Source: Hofstenia miamia (taxonomy: Eukaryota; Xenacoelomorpha; Acoela; Hofsteniidae). From it: DNA of 64,000 nt. This document shows positions 35,871 through 46,219 of this stretch, piece by piece. The position numbers and the translations under genes were made by a program. The stretch is taken from contig CABFPE010000049.1 of assembly GCA_900660155.1 (NCBI GenBank), positions 436,962 to 500,961 of the forward strand, given 5' to 3'. Below the pieces are notes generated by a model. It had not been told where the DNA came from. It saw only the letters and a program-made list of their open reading frames with translations, and searched no databases. How positions within the stretch are numbered: position 1 is the first letter of the stretch; every line of letters starts with the position of its first letter.

Positions 35871-37319
35871 ATGTAAACACTACTAGATTTACTTTATATG
35901 AAATGCGATATTTGAATAATCGAAATGATATGATTACTGTAGTTGTGTCGGAATATTTGAAACTATTAATAATTGGTTAGATTCTACAGTTCACTATTCC
36001 CTTTCGGTAAGTTAAATTTTCAAAATATTTTAGCTAATCGTATATAATTGTTAACAGCATTATTAACACATTTTACATTTATTATATGTAAATATTTTTT
36101 AAAATTCATATTTAACCCTAAACTGCACGAAATGCATAAAGATCATTACCATTTGTCAGCATTTTTTCTCCAAGCAATTTAAGGAATTTAGAAATTCTGA
36201 AATGTTAATGTAAGTGGTTCTTTTTTATTATGTTGAACATTTGTGAGAAACTTTAATCCTGTGTTTCGAGTATACAAATATATTAATTTTTTTACTGGAA
36301 AAACCAATTTTTGCAGAAGCCTTCAAATTTTTTCCATACCTTGTATCTAGGTAATAAAGCAATCTTGTTTCTTGTCAGAAACAACTAGCCTTCTGCTATA
36401 TGTTTTATGTAAATAGGTCTTGTTATTCCCGTGAATTGGCGCTTACTCGAGTTTTTAATGGAGCGTGATTTAAGAATGAAAATGAAAGAGAAGACTGGTT
36501 TAAAAACTAATTTATTGTTTTTATGACAATTAATCAATTTGAATGTATTATAATCTTTTAAATTACATAAAATTGAAACTAATTTCTTATTTCTCTTTAC
36601 AGTTTGCGTTGTTTTATTACACCTAAATAAAATATTAAATATGATTTAAAAGTAATTATAAATACAAGCAAATGAAATTTATATACACGAACTATTTAGA
36701 AGTATCAACAGTAAGCACAAACTACAATGTCATCTTCCATTGGGTAATATACAGGCCTGTAACCATGTAGATTAGGAGGGAGGGGGTTATGGCAACTCCT
36801 TCGGACGAATAAGCTGAAATCAAAAACAGCTTGCAAAAGTAAAAATGTTAAATTCCATTATTTAACTTCTTTCCCAATTATGATGCTATTGAAACTAGTC
36901 TAAAATTTTTTCATAAGCAATGCTCTCTGATACAATCTTGATAAATTTTAGATTCAATTTTAGAGAAGTTTGAGATTCCAATGCACCCCCCTTGAAAACA
37001 TGTCAAACCCTCCTAGACGATAATTCTGGGCTACAGGCCTGCAAGTACGTTAAAATTACATTATTCAAATTTTAATAATTTTCGTTAGTAATATATGCTC
37101 TGTACTGTACGAAAAAATGCGAAAAAATATTTCACTTGTTTCATTTTTATCAAATAAACATAGGATAAAATGTAACCATATATGTTAACAGATTTCCATA
37201 TATCCTTTATTTAAAAATATGTTATTATAATTCATTGATACTAGAAAAAGTAGAATGGTCTTTGAATGTAATATTAACAACAGAATGGTTTCTATAATGA
37301 TTATTATTACTACATTTAG
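35346..37319. other. Non-coding stretch with internal duplication
   Basis: A segment at about 35,511-35,705 is repeated in diverged form at about 35,870-36,045 (shared AAACACTACTAG, TTCTACAGTT and TTTAGTTAATCG/TTTAGCTAATCG). A 47-bp (AT)n run at 35,821-35,867 separates the copies. No gene is supported between here and 37,320. Confidence 0.6.
36754..37045. mobile_element. Possible MITE with CAGGCCTGTA ends
   Basis: CAGGCCTGTAACC at 36,754 and the complement of CAGGCCTGTAGCC near 37,045 are inverted, with GGAGGG further in on both sides. I see no matching target duplication, and CAGGCCTG is itself palindromic, so the call is tentative. Confidence 0.35.
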
Positions 37320-37589
37320 ACTGGTTAACATAGATGCAAGTGAATCGGATAAATTGAAACATGCAAAGCTTACGATGGAATACTTTGCTGAAACGGTAAA
37401 TATTAATGTTTAATTCATTAATATTAAATAATATATTGTATCGGAATTGTGGAAAATTTAATTTAGCACACTCTTATGACATTCTGAAAATAGGAACATG
37501 TTTTAGTTTCTATATAATAAGCGCAGTGTACGATCATGATATTTCTAGAAACCACAAATCAATCTGATATTCATTGGAAAAATTTTTAT

Positions 37590-37641
37590 AATATATATAT
37601 TATATATATATATATATGTATATATATATTATATATAATAG
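37590..37641. repeat. AT-rich microsatellite
   Basis: Interrupted (AT)n run directly before the Penelope-like fragment. Confidence 0.85.
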
Positions 37642-37649
37642 CCAATTAA

Positions 37650-38520
37650 ATTTTCTTAATGTAACTGTGACCAACATGAACAATGAGATCGAAACAAAAA
37701 TGTTTTTGAAGAAAACTAATACTGGTCTTTACATTCCTTTTTCATCATATTGTGATGACCAGCACAAAAGAACACAATAAAATGCCTCTGTGATCGAATT
37801 ATAAATTTACCATCAAACTATAGAAACATAACGCAATAATTAGATTTACTTTTCGAGCATTTCAAGCAGAATGGCTATCCCCACAAATTTATTAAAAAGA
37901 TTGTAAACATCTGACAAGATCATTAGAAATGAAAATGAAGATCGTGAAAAAATCTATTGGAAATTGCCATACATTGAAACATCTGAAAGAACGTTAAAAT
38001 CCAAATTTAAAATGCTTTACAAAGATCTAAATAGAACCATCATAACAGCAATTTTCAAATCACTAAGAACATCTGATATTATAAGAAACAAGGACACTCT
38101 TGAATTAGATTTGATTTCATCTGTAGTTTATGAATACAATTGTGACGATTGTCAAAAATCGTACATTGGTGAAACAAGTCGTCAATTAATTACAAGAGCA
38201 AATGAACACGTTAAGGGGCATCAAAGATCGGAAATATTTCTCCATAAACATCAACCAAGTCTAACAAATTTTAAAATTTAAAAAATAACAAGGAATTAAA
38301 AATAATGGAGACTCTTTACATTAAGAACAAAAATAAAGAGCAATTAATTAATAACCAACTAAGCACTAACATCCTAAAATATTTTAAGTGCAAGCATATT
38401 TATAATTTTAATGTACACTAGAAACCAATGTAGTTTTTTTTAATTTATATTGCCGCAATTTTGTTCTGACGATGATTTTTAAAATCGAAAACGTTTAACG
38501 TGTGCTGTGTTAATATCAAT
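37650..38520 (+). mobile_element. Penelope-like element, 3' part with GIY-YIG
   Basis: From 37,660 the frames carry the late reverse transcriptase pattern of Penelope-like elements (VTVTNMNNEIETKMF, then TNTGLYIPFSSYC), with stops. They lead into an intact frame with a GIY-YIG endonuclease (37,964-38,281). After the coding part, CTGACGA at 38,466 and GAAA at 38,487 flank a short inverted repeat, a layout like the hammerhead core reported in such elements. The 5' part is missing. It lies in the intron between A1 and A2 of copy A. Confidence 0.8.
37964..38281 (+). pseudogene. GIY-YIG endonuclease domain of Penelope-like element
   Basis: 105 codons. A connector (LPYIETSERTLKSKFKM) typical of the region after the RT of these elements leads to VVYEYNCDDCQKSYIGETSR, where a Cys pair precedes Y-I-G-E-T-x-R, and then RANEHVKGH. 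This is the expected order of GIY-YIG core, Arg and Glu-His. The frame ends a little after LHKHQPSL, close to the usual end. The upstream reverse transcriptase is broken by stops, so the element is inactive although this part is open. Confidence 0.8.
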
Positions 38521-39003
38521 GTATCTCAGTAATTTATGCAATATATATATATATATATATATATAAACTTAACCTAAATTTTGTAAATTTAGATAAACAA
38601 TGAAAAGTTCTAAATTTGATTTTTGAAACTGAGCGAGCAAATTGCACAACAAGTTGAAATTGAAGCAGTAATTTTACTAAAACAGCGTCAATTATTTTAT
38701 TAATGTTTAGCAAGTTGAATATATAACCAATCCTAAAGCGAGATCTCTTCAAAACCATCAAAGATGCACAAATGACTCGAGTGATGAAGTTAAAACTGAA
38801 ATTTAGAGTATTTAAATTCATTTAATATTAACAAGTACGTTTAGCAGATTGAGGAAATCGATGTTCACCAGCGCCGCAAACTGAATCGCGTGATAAAACT
38901 GAAAATTTCTTTCTACATCAAGAGACGTTTCAAGAGAAAATGGAAAGAAAGGACGGAAAAATTTTTCAAACTCCTAGTATGCCTTATTATTTTATTTACT
39001 TCA

Positions 39004-39014
39004 ATATATATATA

Positions 39015-39057
<43 letters not shown>
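39004..39057. repeat. (AT)n microsatellite
   Basis: About 50 bp of AT with a short interruption, between copy A and copy B of the small-exon gene. Confidence 0.9.
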
Positions 39058-39066
<9 letters not shown>

Positions 39067-39123
39067 TATGTATTGGACTTAAAATTGCTCTTGTTGGATA
39101 ATTCATTAGCAAATGTTTTTTAG

Positions 39124-39918
39124 GCTCTTTCAAATTGACGAATCGCAGCAGTTGACTCTAAGTCATTTGCGTCTAGTTCTCAGCCACTTTGCAGAAAAAG
39201 TAAAATTTTAATAATCAAATAACACAAATGATAAAGTATTTTGCAAATCTTTCAAAAGATACTTTAAATAATACAAAATTCTTCAAATTCACACGAACTT
39301 TCTCATGTGTTTGGATAAGAAATTATATTTATATAATATTTATTTTATGTAACTAATTTAATTTAGATAGAGGACAGAAAATACAAAAAAAGGCTTGCAA
39401 AGCTCAGCTCCCAAATATCAAAGGATCTAGAAATTGAAGCTGTAAATTATTATTCTAGTTATTAAATTATTCACATTGGTTATTTAGCTTGTTGAGCACA
39501 TTGAAAATCCACAATCGGATAGTCATGCCAAGGAGCTTGTTACCTGTCCAATATCAAAATATCTGGATAAGGATACTGTAATTTATTTTCTAGTTGTTAA
39601 ATTATTTGTATTTATTATTTAGTCAGTTGAAAACATTGAAAATCAGAAGTCGCAAAATCATACCAATGAAACAAAACGGGAATTTCAAGAGACTCCTCAA
39701 CAAAAGTATGAAACTTTTCAAGAGAAAATTGCAAGGAAAGAGGAAGTCATTATCCAAACACATAGTAAATTTTATTTAAAAATTTATAAATAACAATTAT
39801 TTAGAAAACATAATGATAGGAACAAGTCAAACAAAGAGAATGCCACAACGCATGCTCAACAAGGCAATGGGTTGCGAAACCCAGAAAGTTGGTCGTGGAG
39901 GTATAATTAGATTCTAAG

Positions 39919-39954
<36 letters not shown>

Positions 39955-40071
39955 ATAAACAATTTACATATAATAGAAAATTTCTTAGAAAGTTATAAAT
40001 ATACAACAGCGAGTAATTTGAAAGAAGCTGTAAAAAATCAAATTTTAGTGATGTCGAAACTTTGGTATTGA
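39124..40071 (+). CDS. Copy B: intact small-exon gene, unrecognised
   Basis: Six exons join in phase to a stop: 39,124-39,199, 39,367-39,441, 39,488-39,577, 39,623-39,764, 39,805-39,900 and 39,977-40,071. Introns are GT-AG, four of them about 40-76 nt. The first exon opens in phase 2, so at least one upstream exon exists that I cannot place. The visible protein is about 190 residues, rich in Glu, Lys and Gln, and likely helical or coiled-coil in the middle (LSSQISKDLEIEA; YETFQEKIARKEEV). It ends with NLKEAVKNQILVMSKLWY. No known domain is apparent. The clean frame over six exons contrasts with the damage in copy A and suggests this copy has been kept. Confidence 0.65.
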
Positions 40072-40336
40072 TTGTTGGCACGTAAGTAGCAAAAATTTTG
40101 TATAATATTTATTTCGTATATTTATTATACACCAATTAATATAGTTTTTCTTTCTGCACATGAATTGCTAAAACTTTAATGATTGACTTTCGCTAAATAG
40201 AAGTTTTTATGCTCAGTGCTTACTTGTGTAGGATTATTCATAAACAGTTATACGATGAATACATCCAATGGAGTTTGATTAATTCATAATATCTTAAAAT
40301 ATATATGCTAAAATTATGTACAAAGATGCCATTTAA
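40072..40336. other. Non-coding spacer
   Basis: AT-rich, probably the 3' flank of copy B. Ends at the TTAA (40,333-40,336) of a piggyBac end. Confidence 0.6.
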
Positions 40337-40900
40337 CCCTTTCATTGTCTGTGTAACATATATGATTCACACAGCGTATATAGTCACACGCCTATCATAT
40401 GTGATACACAAAACATATGACCTTCAAGTAGGAATTTAATTAATTACATTATAAATAGCGTGCATCAAATGTGATTCAAAAGACACATATTTTTCCATCT
40501 TCCTTTCTTGCAATGACTGATAATTCATAAGCTGTGTTAGCAGTGCGAGCAGCAATTGGTGTTGAAGAGTTACCTATTAGAGCTTCGGCAATAGAACATA
40601 CATAATCAACAAGTGACATTGTTTTGTTGGTGCAATATTATCTATTGAACATTATATAGCTGTTCAATACAGATAGGCTTATTAGTTGAAAAACAATTTT
40701 TCTGTACCATTTTACTGACTTTCTTGCAGGGCTATAATATTCAATCACTAAGGGATATATCAGAAATGTTTTCAATAATTTGTTCTATTTCTGCAGTGGC
40801 CATTTTGTTATGATGATAAGCCAAAAATGATGCACTTATATATACAGTCAAACGTTTCAAAGTGTGATGCAATATTACATCAGATTTTTTAAGAAATATT
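40337..40900 (-). mobile_element. piggyBac element, 3' end fragment
   Basis: TTAA at 40,333-40,336 is followed by CCCTTTCATTGTCTG, like the ends at 49,680 and 24,452. Subterminal ATGTGAT motifs repeat over 150 bp. On the minus strand the region about 40,790-40,520 reads VIEYYSPARKSVKWYRKI, then LSVLNSYIMF and SLVDYVCSIAEALIG, the C-terminal part of piggyBac transposases. Frame breaks are present. The opposite end is not found. Confidence 0.7.
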
Positions 40901-41069
40901 GCACCATGTGATGATGCAAGGCAAAGGAATTAAGTGTAATTATAGCAAATACTATATTTTTGGTGCTTTATGAATTTTTTCATAACGTATTCAAGCCAAT
41001 TGTTTCTAAAGTATGTATCACATGTGAGATTCTTATCTCCAATTCTTACATTTACTTATTGACAGTATT

Positions 41070-41180
41070 TTGCCGCGGGTCGAGCGCAAGCTAAGGTGGG
41101 GCTTGCGTATCATGTATTTGCTTTTCAAAAAAGCGACTTACCACGATCCGGCTATGACCTAGTACTTTTTTGAGTACCCA
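41070..41180 (-). other. GC-rich structured island, unassigned
   Basis: On the minus strand three perfect hairpins follow each other: GTACT/AGTAC, then GCTTTT/AAAAGC right after the phrase GTGGTAAGTC, then CGCAAGC/GCTTGCG. G+C is far above the surroundings. It could be a SINE, a promoter-linked repeat or a small RNA gene; the evidence does not decide. Confidence 0.3.
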
Positions 41181-41564
41181 ATTAAAGTAGAAACAAAGGA
41201 AACAATCGAGAACATTACTAGTATCCGGGGTTATTTCTTTCAAGTGGTACTACAACATTGAATGTTAGCAAAATATTATAACGCACTTTGAACTTGATTA
41301 GAAATTAAACCTTGCCTTGTTCAAAATATATTCGATGAAGCTTTTGTCTATTCGTGTGCATGCCATTTAAAGAAAAGCATTTCAAAATACACCATCATTT
41401 TTCAAAACGTTTACGCTTGACTATTATTCAATTGTAGTACAGAATTTAGAAAGGGTTGTATCCTAAAATATGTAATTTTCATCATATAATAAGCCATGGC
41501 TCTGTATATATTATTTTGTATAGATAAATCAAAACTGCCACATTAATATCAATTCATAAATGAA

Positions 41565-41831
41565 TATTTAGATATAGAGATCCTCGGCTATTGTTCAGCA
41601 CATTAACCCATCAAGGGTTGTCATAATGCCCATAATTAGTGTTCGATATCCACATCTAATACCCCGGTATAATCTGCGATGGATGCCGTCATTGAGCAAC
41701 ACCATTCCATTGATGACATTCATCTTAATCAACAAGGTTATCAACGAGTTCTACTCACTTTAAGAGACGCCATAGTGGAAGAAATATACTTTTCGAAGGA
41801 GTCGCTATTTGTACTGGAAAACACATCCTAG
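41565..41831 (+). pseudogene. SGNH-esterase-like fragment
   Basis: Two frames in series. The first has PSRVVIMPIISVRYPHLIPR; the second, from ATG 41,679 to TAG 41,831 (50 codons), has DDIHLNQQGYQRVLLTLRDA. The D-x-x-H-L-N-x-x-G-Y pattern is the last catalytic block of SGNH hydrolases, as found in some LINE ORF1 proteins and in uncharacterised invertebrate proteins. A one-base shift near 41,680 separates the parts. Likely the remnant of a retroelement ORF. Confidence 0.5.
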
Positions 41832-41917
41832 CTTAACCTTGTAAATTTTTTTACATCTCTTAGAACTGCAGTACTAAGACTTTAATTATATCATGCGGGT
41901 TAAAAAAAGAATTTTAG

Positions 41918-42075
41918 GAAGCAGCGTAAGGCGAAAGCTGCTATACCAATTGCCTCATATTCAAATACAGATATGATTTCCAATTCCAATAATTCCACCT
42001 ATGACAGTAAGCTTAATGAAAATAACGCTGCTTCTAATGCTAATTTTGTTGAAATTCCACATAATTTAAAAACTA
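41918..42075 (+). CDS. Coding segment interrupted by a mariner
   Basis: After acceptor GAATTTTAG a frame runs from 41,919 (KQRKAKAAIPIA) through an Asn/Ser-rich stretch to the TA target of the mariner at 42,074. Beyond the element the same frame would meet a stop within a few codons (TAA at about 43,057). So the element sits close to the natural end of an exon. The gene is unrecognised; it may belong with the SGNH fragment upstream. Confidence 0.4.
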
Positions 42076-43047
42076 TTTCCTCCGTTCAGAAAAAAAAGAA
42101 ACATTTTTGTTTTCTTGATGGATTATTGGCAGTTATAGTAAATACTATGTTCTGATTGGATAAAAATAAAGTGCGTCACTTCCTCTCTTCCCTGATACCT
42201 TGGCGGTAAAATTTGAGCAAGTCTTCCCTCCAAAACCGACATTTAATTTTTGGAAAAATGCAGCGAAATCAAAATGGTACCCGCCACGTCCACAATAATG
42301 GAGAAATTGATACAGAAACTGTTCCATTACCAAACATTAATAAAAGAAAAAAGAACTTACCGGATGAACAACGCCGTGGAGTTCTTAATTACTTACTAAT
42401 CCGGTATTCAAATGGAAAAATGCAAAAAAAAATGCAATTAGTGGTGCTGCTACTGAATTTGGAGTATCCCGAAAGACGATTTGGACCATATGGAGCCGTG
42501 CAAAATCTTCAATTGATGCCGGTGAATTAATGGTTCCGATGCAACACTGAATGAAGAAGGGCGTAAGGATGGATTGGATATTGTCATGACAAATCAGCCA
42601 CCAAACAGTCCTGATTTTAATGTTCTTGATTTGGGATTTTTCAATTCTATTCAATCATTACAGCATAAACACGCTCCGAATAATGTGGATGAATTGATTG
42701 AAGTTGTAGAAAGTGCATATCATCAAATAACAAGGGAGACCCTGGACAATACATTCTTGTCTTTCCATAATGCAATGGAAAGTTCAATGAAGGTAGGTGG
42801 TGGAAACAACTATAAGATGGTCCATATGGGGAAAGAAAAACTTCGACGTGAAGGAATACTACCCGTAAGCATCCAATGCAATCCAGATTCAATACTGACT
42901 GCTCGTGAAAGAATTGATTCCACTGAAGCGTTGATAGCATTTTTATAAATAGATTACACTTGATTTCAGTATATATATTTTTACGTTTCTTTTTTTTCCG
43001 AACAACGAAAAAGGTGGGATGTTTCTTTTTTTTCTGAACGGAGGGAG
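42076..43047 (+). mobile_element. Plant-type mariner (DD39D), internally deleted
   Basis: TA at 42,074-42,075 and 43,048-43,049. The ends read TTTCCTCCGTTCAG and, inverted, CTCCCTCCGTTCAG, followed by an A-rich run and GAAACA. A CTCCCTCCGT terminus is the hallmark I know from plant Stowaway MITEs and their parent mariners. The transposase has an N-terminal DNA-binding part (GAATEFGVSRKTIWTIW) and the C-terminal catalytic part, but the middle, with the first two catalytic Asp, is deleted between about 42,525 and 42,530. Compare the copy at 47,220-48,147. Confidence 0.85.
42213..42948 (+). pseudogene. DD39D mariner transposase, deleted copy
   Basis: N-terminal part 42,213-42,525 with one frameshift in an A-run: LPDEQRRGVLNYLLIRYSNG, then the helix-turn-helix EFGVSRKTIW. 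The C-terminal part 42,574-42,948 is one clean frame: NQPPNSPDFNVLDLGFFNSI, then SLQHKHAPNNVDELIEVVES and MKVGGGNNYKMVHMGKEKL. That C-terminal series is typical of plant mariner transposases. The central catalytic segment is absent. Confidence 0.8.
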
Positions 43048-43059
43048 TAACCTTAAATA

Positions 43060-43595
43060 AACTATTAGATTTTCAAGCTTAAAAAACAGTTTTTTAGTAT
43101 ATTTAGACAAAAAGCAACCAAAGAATGCCGAAAGTTGAATTGAATAATTTTCTTTCCCATAGATCTGTTTTCATGTTACATCACGATTTTTTGGAAAGTA
43201 ATTTATTTTTGTGAAACTTAGTAAATATATAATCTGTTTCTGCAATAATATTTCTTGGCTGAGATTGTTTGAGTCTTTATGATTTTCCGTCTCTACCACT
43301 CTTAACATGTCGATAGTCTTAATTTTAAAAGCTAAACAGTAAACTTGAGTTATTAAGAACAATATATTTTTCAAAAATTTAGTTGTATTTCAGATTTCCC
43401 AATCAGAAATTTATGAACTCTTATTCGACGCGGTCCAAAAAAATTATTATAAAGTCATTTATAAGGACCTTCACATTTTTTATGTAAACATATAAAAAGC
43501 TGGTCTTGAAGTTTAGCGCATTTTCAAAAGTAGTTTTTGAATAAAATGCTTTTTTATCATACTATTCGAAGTAAGTGGACTCAACCGAACTAATT
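43060..43595. other. Non-coding stretch
   Basis: AT-rich spacer between the mariner and the LINE remnant. Nothing recognised. Confidence 0.5.
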
Positions 43596-44723
43596 GATGA
43601 TAAAGTGTCCGGTATCTAGATAAACCCATGTAAAGAGTAGTGATCACTGACGTTGGATCGTCGATGGTGGAGGTTCAACAAGGATCCTTTTCCAAAAATT
43701 TTCAAAATGTACACGCAGACGTCTGCATTAATTAGGTATAAATTTTTACATGTACGTGAACGACATTCAGCTTGTCTTTGAAGTTATCACAACAATTTCA
43801 TTAACGGCAGACACCATTCACTATGTCACAAGATGTACCAGAGATATGTGCAGCAACTTAAAGTTCAATCCATGCAAATCCGAGACGATTTACATTCATG
43901 GCAAATCTGTGTCTTCCTATCTATCAAGTGTGTGTATACTAAATAATATTGTTTCGATTTCAGAATGTATTCGAATCCCTGGGGTTGACATAGATTGTAA
44001 ATGAACAATGAAGAATGAGGACATTGGGGTGCTCTGAGGAAAAGAAACAATGCACATCAATCTCTCAATAGCAATTCTACATAAGTCTCGAATAGAATAC
44101 GCCGACTCAAAGTTCTAAAATATCGCAAAGTGGTTTAAACCACAACTTATTCAGAATGCTGCACAGCCATATCAATTTATAAGCCTCAATCCCGCACCAC
44201 AGCAACGAAGATTCTTAACGACCTATACTGGATTATATCAAATATCACTTTTGAGATCAGCAATCATTTTGGAAATTAAAATTGAATTTATTTGTTCAAT
44301 TTGCATGCCCAAAAGTTCAATTAGCACGGGAAAAGTAATAGATGTATGTTCCACGAACATCGTGTAACNCAGCCATATCAATTTATAAGCCTCAATCCCG
44401 CACATCAACAACGCCGTTTCTTAACGAGCTGCATTGGCTTCCCATAGCCCAGCGAGTAAAGTTCAAATGCACAAATGTATATATAGAAGCACACCAACGC
44501 ACTTAATACAAATCAATATTTCTGACCAACAGACGCGACTATGATCCTATAGCATTATACCGAGCTGGTTAGTACACGATTGAAATCCAAACGACATAGT
44601 TAAAGCAGAAGAGAACTTAGAAAAATTTGGCGAATTCTCTTCACAGAATATTTGTAGTTCAATAGAGCCTTTGAGTTTTGTAGATAAAAAAGGCGCTATA
44701 TAAATTGAAATATATTATTATTC
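43596..44723 (+). mobile_element. CR1/L2-like LINE remnant with 3' end
   Basis: Reverse transcriptase motifs appear in broken frames: MVEVQQGSF near 43,663, MYVNDI at 43,750, TADTIHYV (in place of the ADD catalytic box) near 43,810, FNPCKSE near 43,865, and near 44,430 NELHWLPIAQRVKFKC, the classic segment before the LINE C-terminus. The 3' end shows GGCGCTATATAAATT and an ATT-repeat tail at 44,692-44,723. The end of another transposon (44,221-44,334) and a single N (44,369) split it. Confidence 0.8.
44221..44334. mobile_element. Solo right end of the Tc1-like element
   Basis: Nearly identical to 46,103-46,214, the right end of the transposon at 45,139. It ends AGCACGGGAAAAG before TA at 44,335-44,336. 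It interrupts the LINE, whose sequence (CAGCCATATCAATTTATAAG) is present on both sides, and the joint carries an N. The body of this copy was probably lost in assembly. Confidence 0.7.
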
Positions 44724-45136
44724 GGCCGGTGATCCAACAGCAACCAATGGTAAAATCAATTCTATACATCACCAAGCAACGAAATTTGGCAGCACTATAG
44801 ATTACTGTTACTGAATACAATGGAACAAAAAATTTGAGGACACAATAAACGTCTACAAATTGACTGCAATGTGTTCCAAGACAACAACAACGCTAACATT
44901 TGTCAGGGGGTGTAAATGACCAATTGAACACATTGAGAAAATATATATTCGATGTAATGAAGATAGCAATAATAATACTAACTTTTTTTAGAACAATATG
45001 TGCATAACAAGAAAAATAAGAGATGTATGATTCTATAAAGATGTATCTTGCTAACCAAAATTGTAGGAAGTCAAAAAATGAAGGTTAAAATAGATATAGA
45101 ATCATCTACAAGAATCAAAGCGTCTACATCAACGAT
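44724..45136. other. Non-coding stretch
   Basis: Spacer between the LINE 3' end and the next transposon. No feature recognised. Confidence 0.5.
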
Positions 45137-45138
45137 TA

Positions 45139-46214
45139 CTTGTTCTGTGCTAATTGAACTTTTGGGCATGCAAATGGAATTTATGGTCATGCAAATTGAA
45201 CTTCATACTTATAGCATTTATTTTAGCTTGGAAAAGTCATACCGAGGTTTAGGGTATTTGGCCACTAAGCATTGTACCTATTGTTTTCACTCTTCTTTCA
45301 TGCTATAAGAAATATAAAACACTGAGGTTTGAGAGCAGACGGTATTCAATTGCATTGCGTTGCCATGACTATTTGCTGTACTGCCAACTAATTCAAAATT
45401 AAGGCTCTTGCTGATGACTTGAAACAGTCAGAGGCAATACAATAAGACAAAACAAATAATAATTGAATGTGCCGAAAGTGGCGGTCATTGGCAAACATAT
45501 GCAAATGCTATCAGTGTGAATTTCACTACAGCACAAAGGTGAACTTTAATCCATGGAATCACGGAAACTTTTGATGCGGAGGATGCAAAGAAGCCTCGTA
45601 CAAAATACAAGAGGAAGAGGAACTCTCTGATTCAAAAACTTGAATCCAACTGTCAAATTACGTTAGCTGAATTACCTGCTATGGTATTCAATGAGTACTG
45701 AGTGTCATGGTCTACAGTTTCCAGGCATCTGGATTACCGACTTTTCCCAGAAAAAAAACAAACACTGTTCCGACTGGGGGAAATCTCACCGAAAATAGGG
45801 AAAGTCAGGAATGTTATGTTGAGGATATTTTGCGATTTACGTCTATCAGGATGAAAGCAACATCAACCTTTCCTGCTGTTCTTGAAGGGGCTTAGCAAGA
45901 ACCTGGCTGAGAGCTAATTCAATTCTTCCTAATCCTTGTGGGCTGAATATCCATTACATTGCTCTTTATTCATCCATTCATAGAGTTGCAAACTTTGAAA
46001 AGAAACAAGGATCTTTCAACAAGGCTTCATGTTTCCAGTGGTTTGTTTGTGTGATTTCTAGACAACACACTGTGCCACAGTCAGCTTGAAGATTCTTTCA
46101 CTTATACTGAATTATATCAAATATCACTTTTGAGATCAGCAATCATTTTGGAAATTAAAATTGAATTTATTTGTTCAATTTGCATGCCCAAAAGTTCAAT
46201 TAGCACGGGAAAAG
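45139..46214 (+). mobile_element. Tc1/mariner-superfamily element, 1.08 kb
   Basis: TA flanks at 45,137-45,138 and 46,215-46,216. Inverted ends share GTGCTAATTGAACTTTTGGG after a less conserved start (CTTGTTCT versus CTTTTCCC). The transposase remnant lies between them at 45,430-46,080. A gap begins six bases after the right end. Confidence 0.75.
45430..46080 (+). pseudogene. Tc1/mariner-type transposase remnant
   Basis: Frames in series read IIIECAESGGHWQTYANAIS (helix-turn-helix start), then KPRTKYKRKRNSLIQKLESN, then QITLAELPAMVF, then WSTVSRHLDYRLFPEKKQT. This is the order of N-terminal and linker regions of a Tc1/mariner branch that I know best from fungi, oomycetes and some animals. 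Stops and frameshifts are frequent, and the catalytic domain is not recognisable beyond about 45,800. The 62-codon frame at 45,707-45,895 is one slice of it. Confidence 0.65.
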
Positions 46215-46219
46215 TAATA

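Larger units (their letters stand above)
37320..38976 (+). pseudogene. Copy A of a tandem small-exon gene, broken
   Basis: Four exons mirror those of copy B (39,124-40,071) in order. A1 is 37,320-37,395, 76 nt like B1; it reads LVNIDASESDKLKHAK, then YFAET. A2 is 38,593-38,667, 75 nt like B2, but has TAA and TGA in frame. A3 is 38,711-38,788 (QVEYITNPKARS, matching LVEHIENPQSDS). A4 is 38,845-38,976, where the homologous phrase ETFQEKMERK lies in a shifted frame. A Penelope-like retroelement sits in the A1-A2 intron. Stops and a frameshift mark this copy as dead. Function unknown. Confidence 0.65.

Noticed and set aside
42076-43047. Plant contamination
   Set aside because: The element sits with TA duplication inside the same AT-rich DNA that carries animal-type genes and repeats, and two copies are present.
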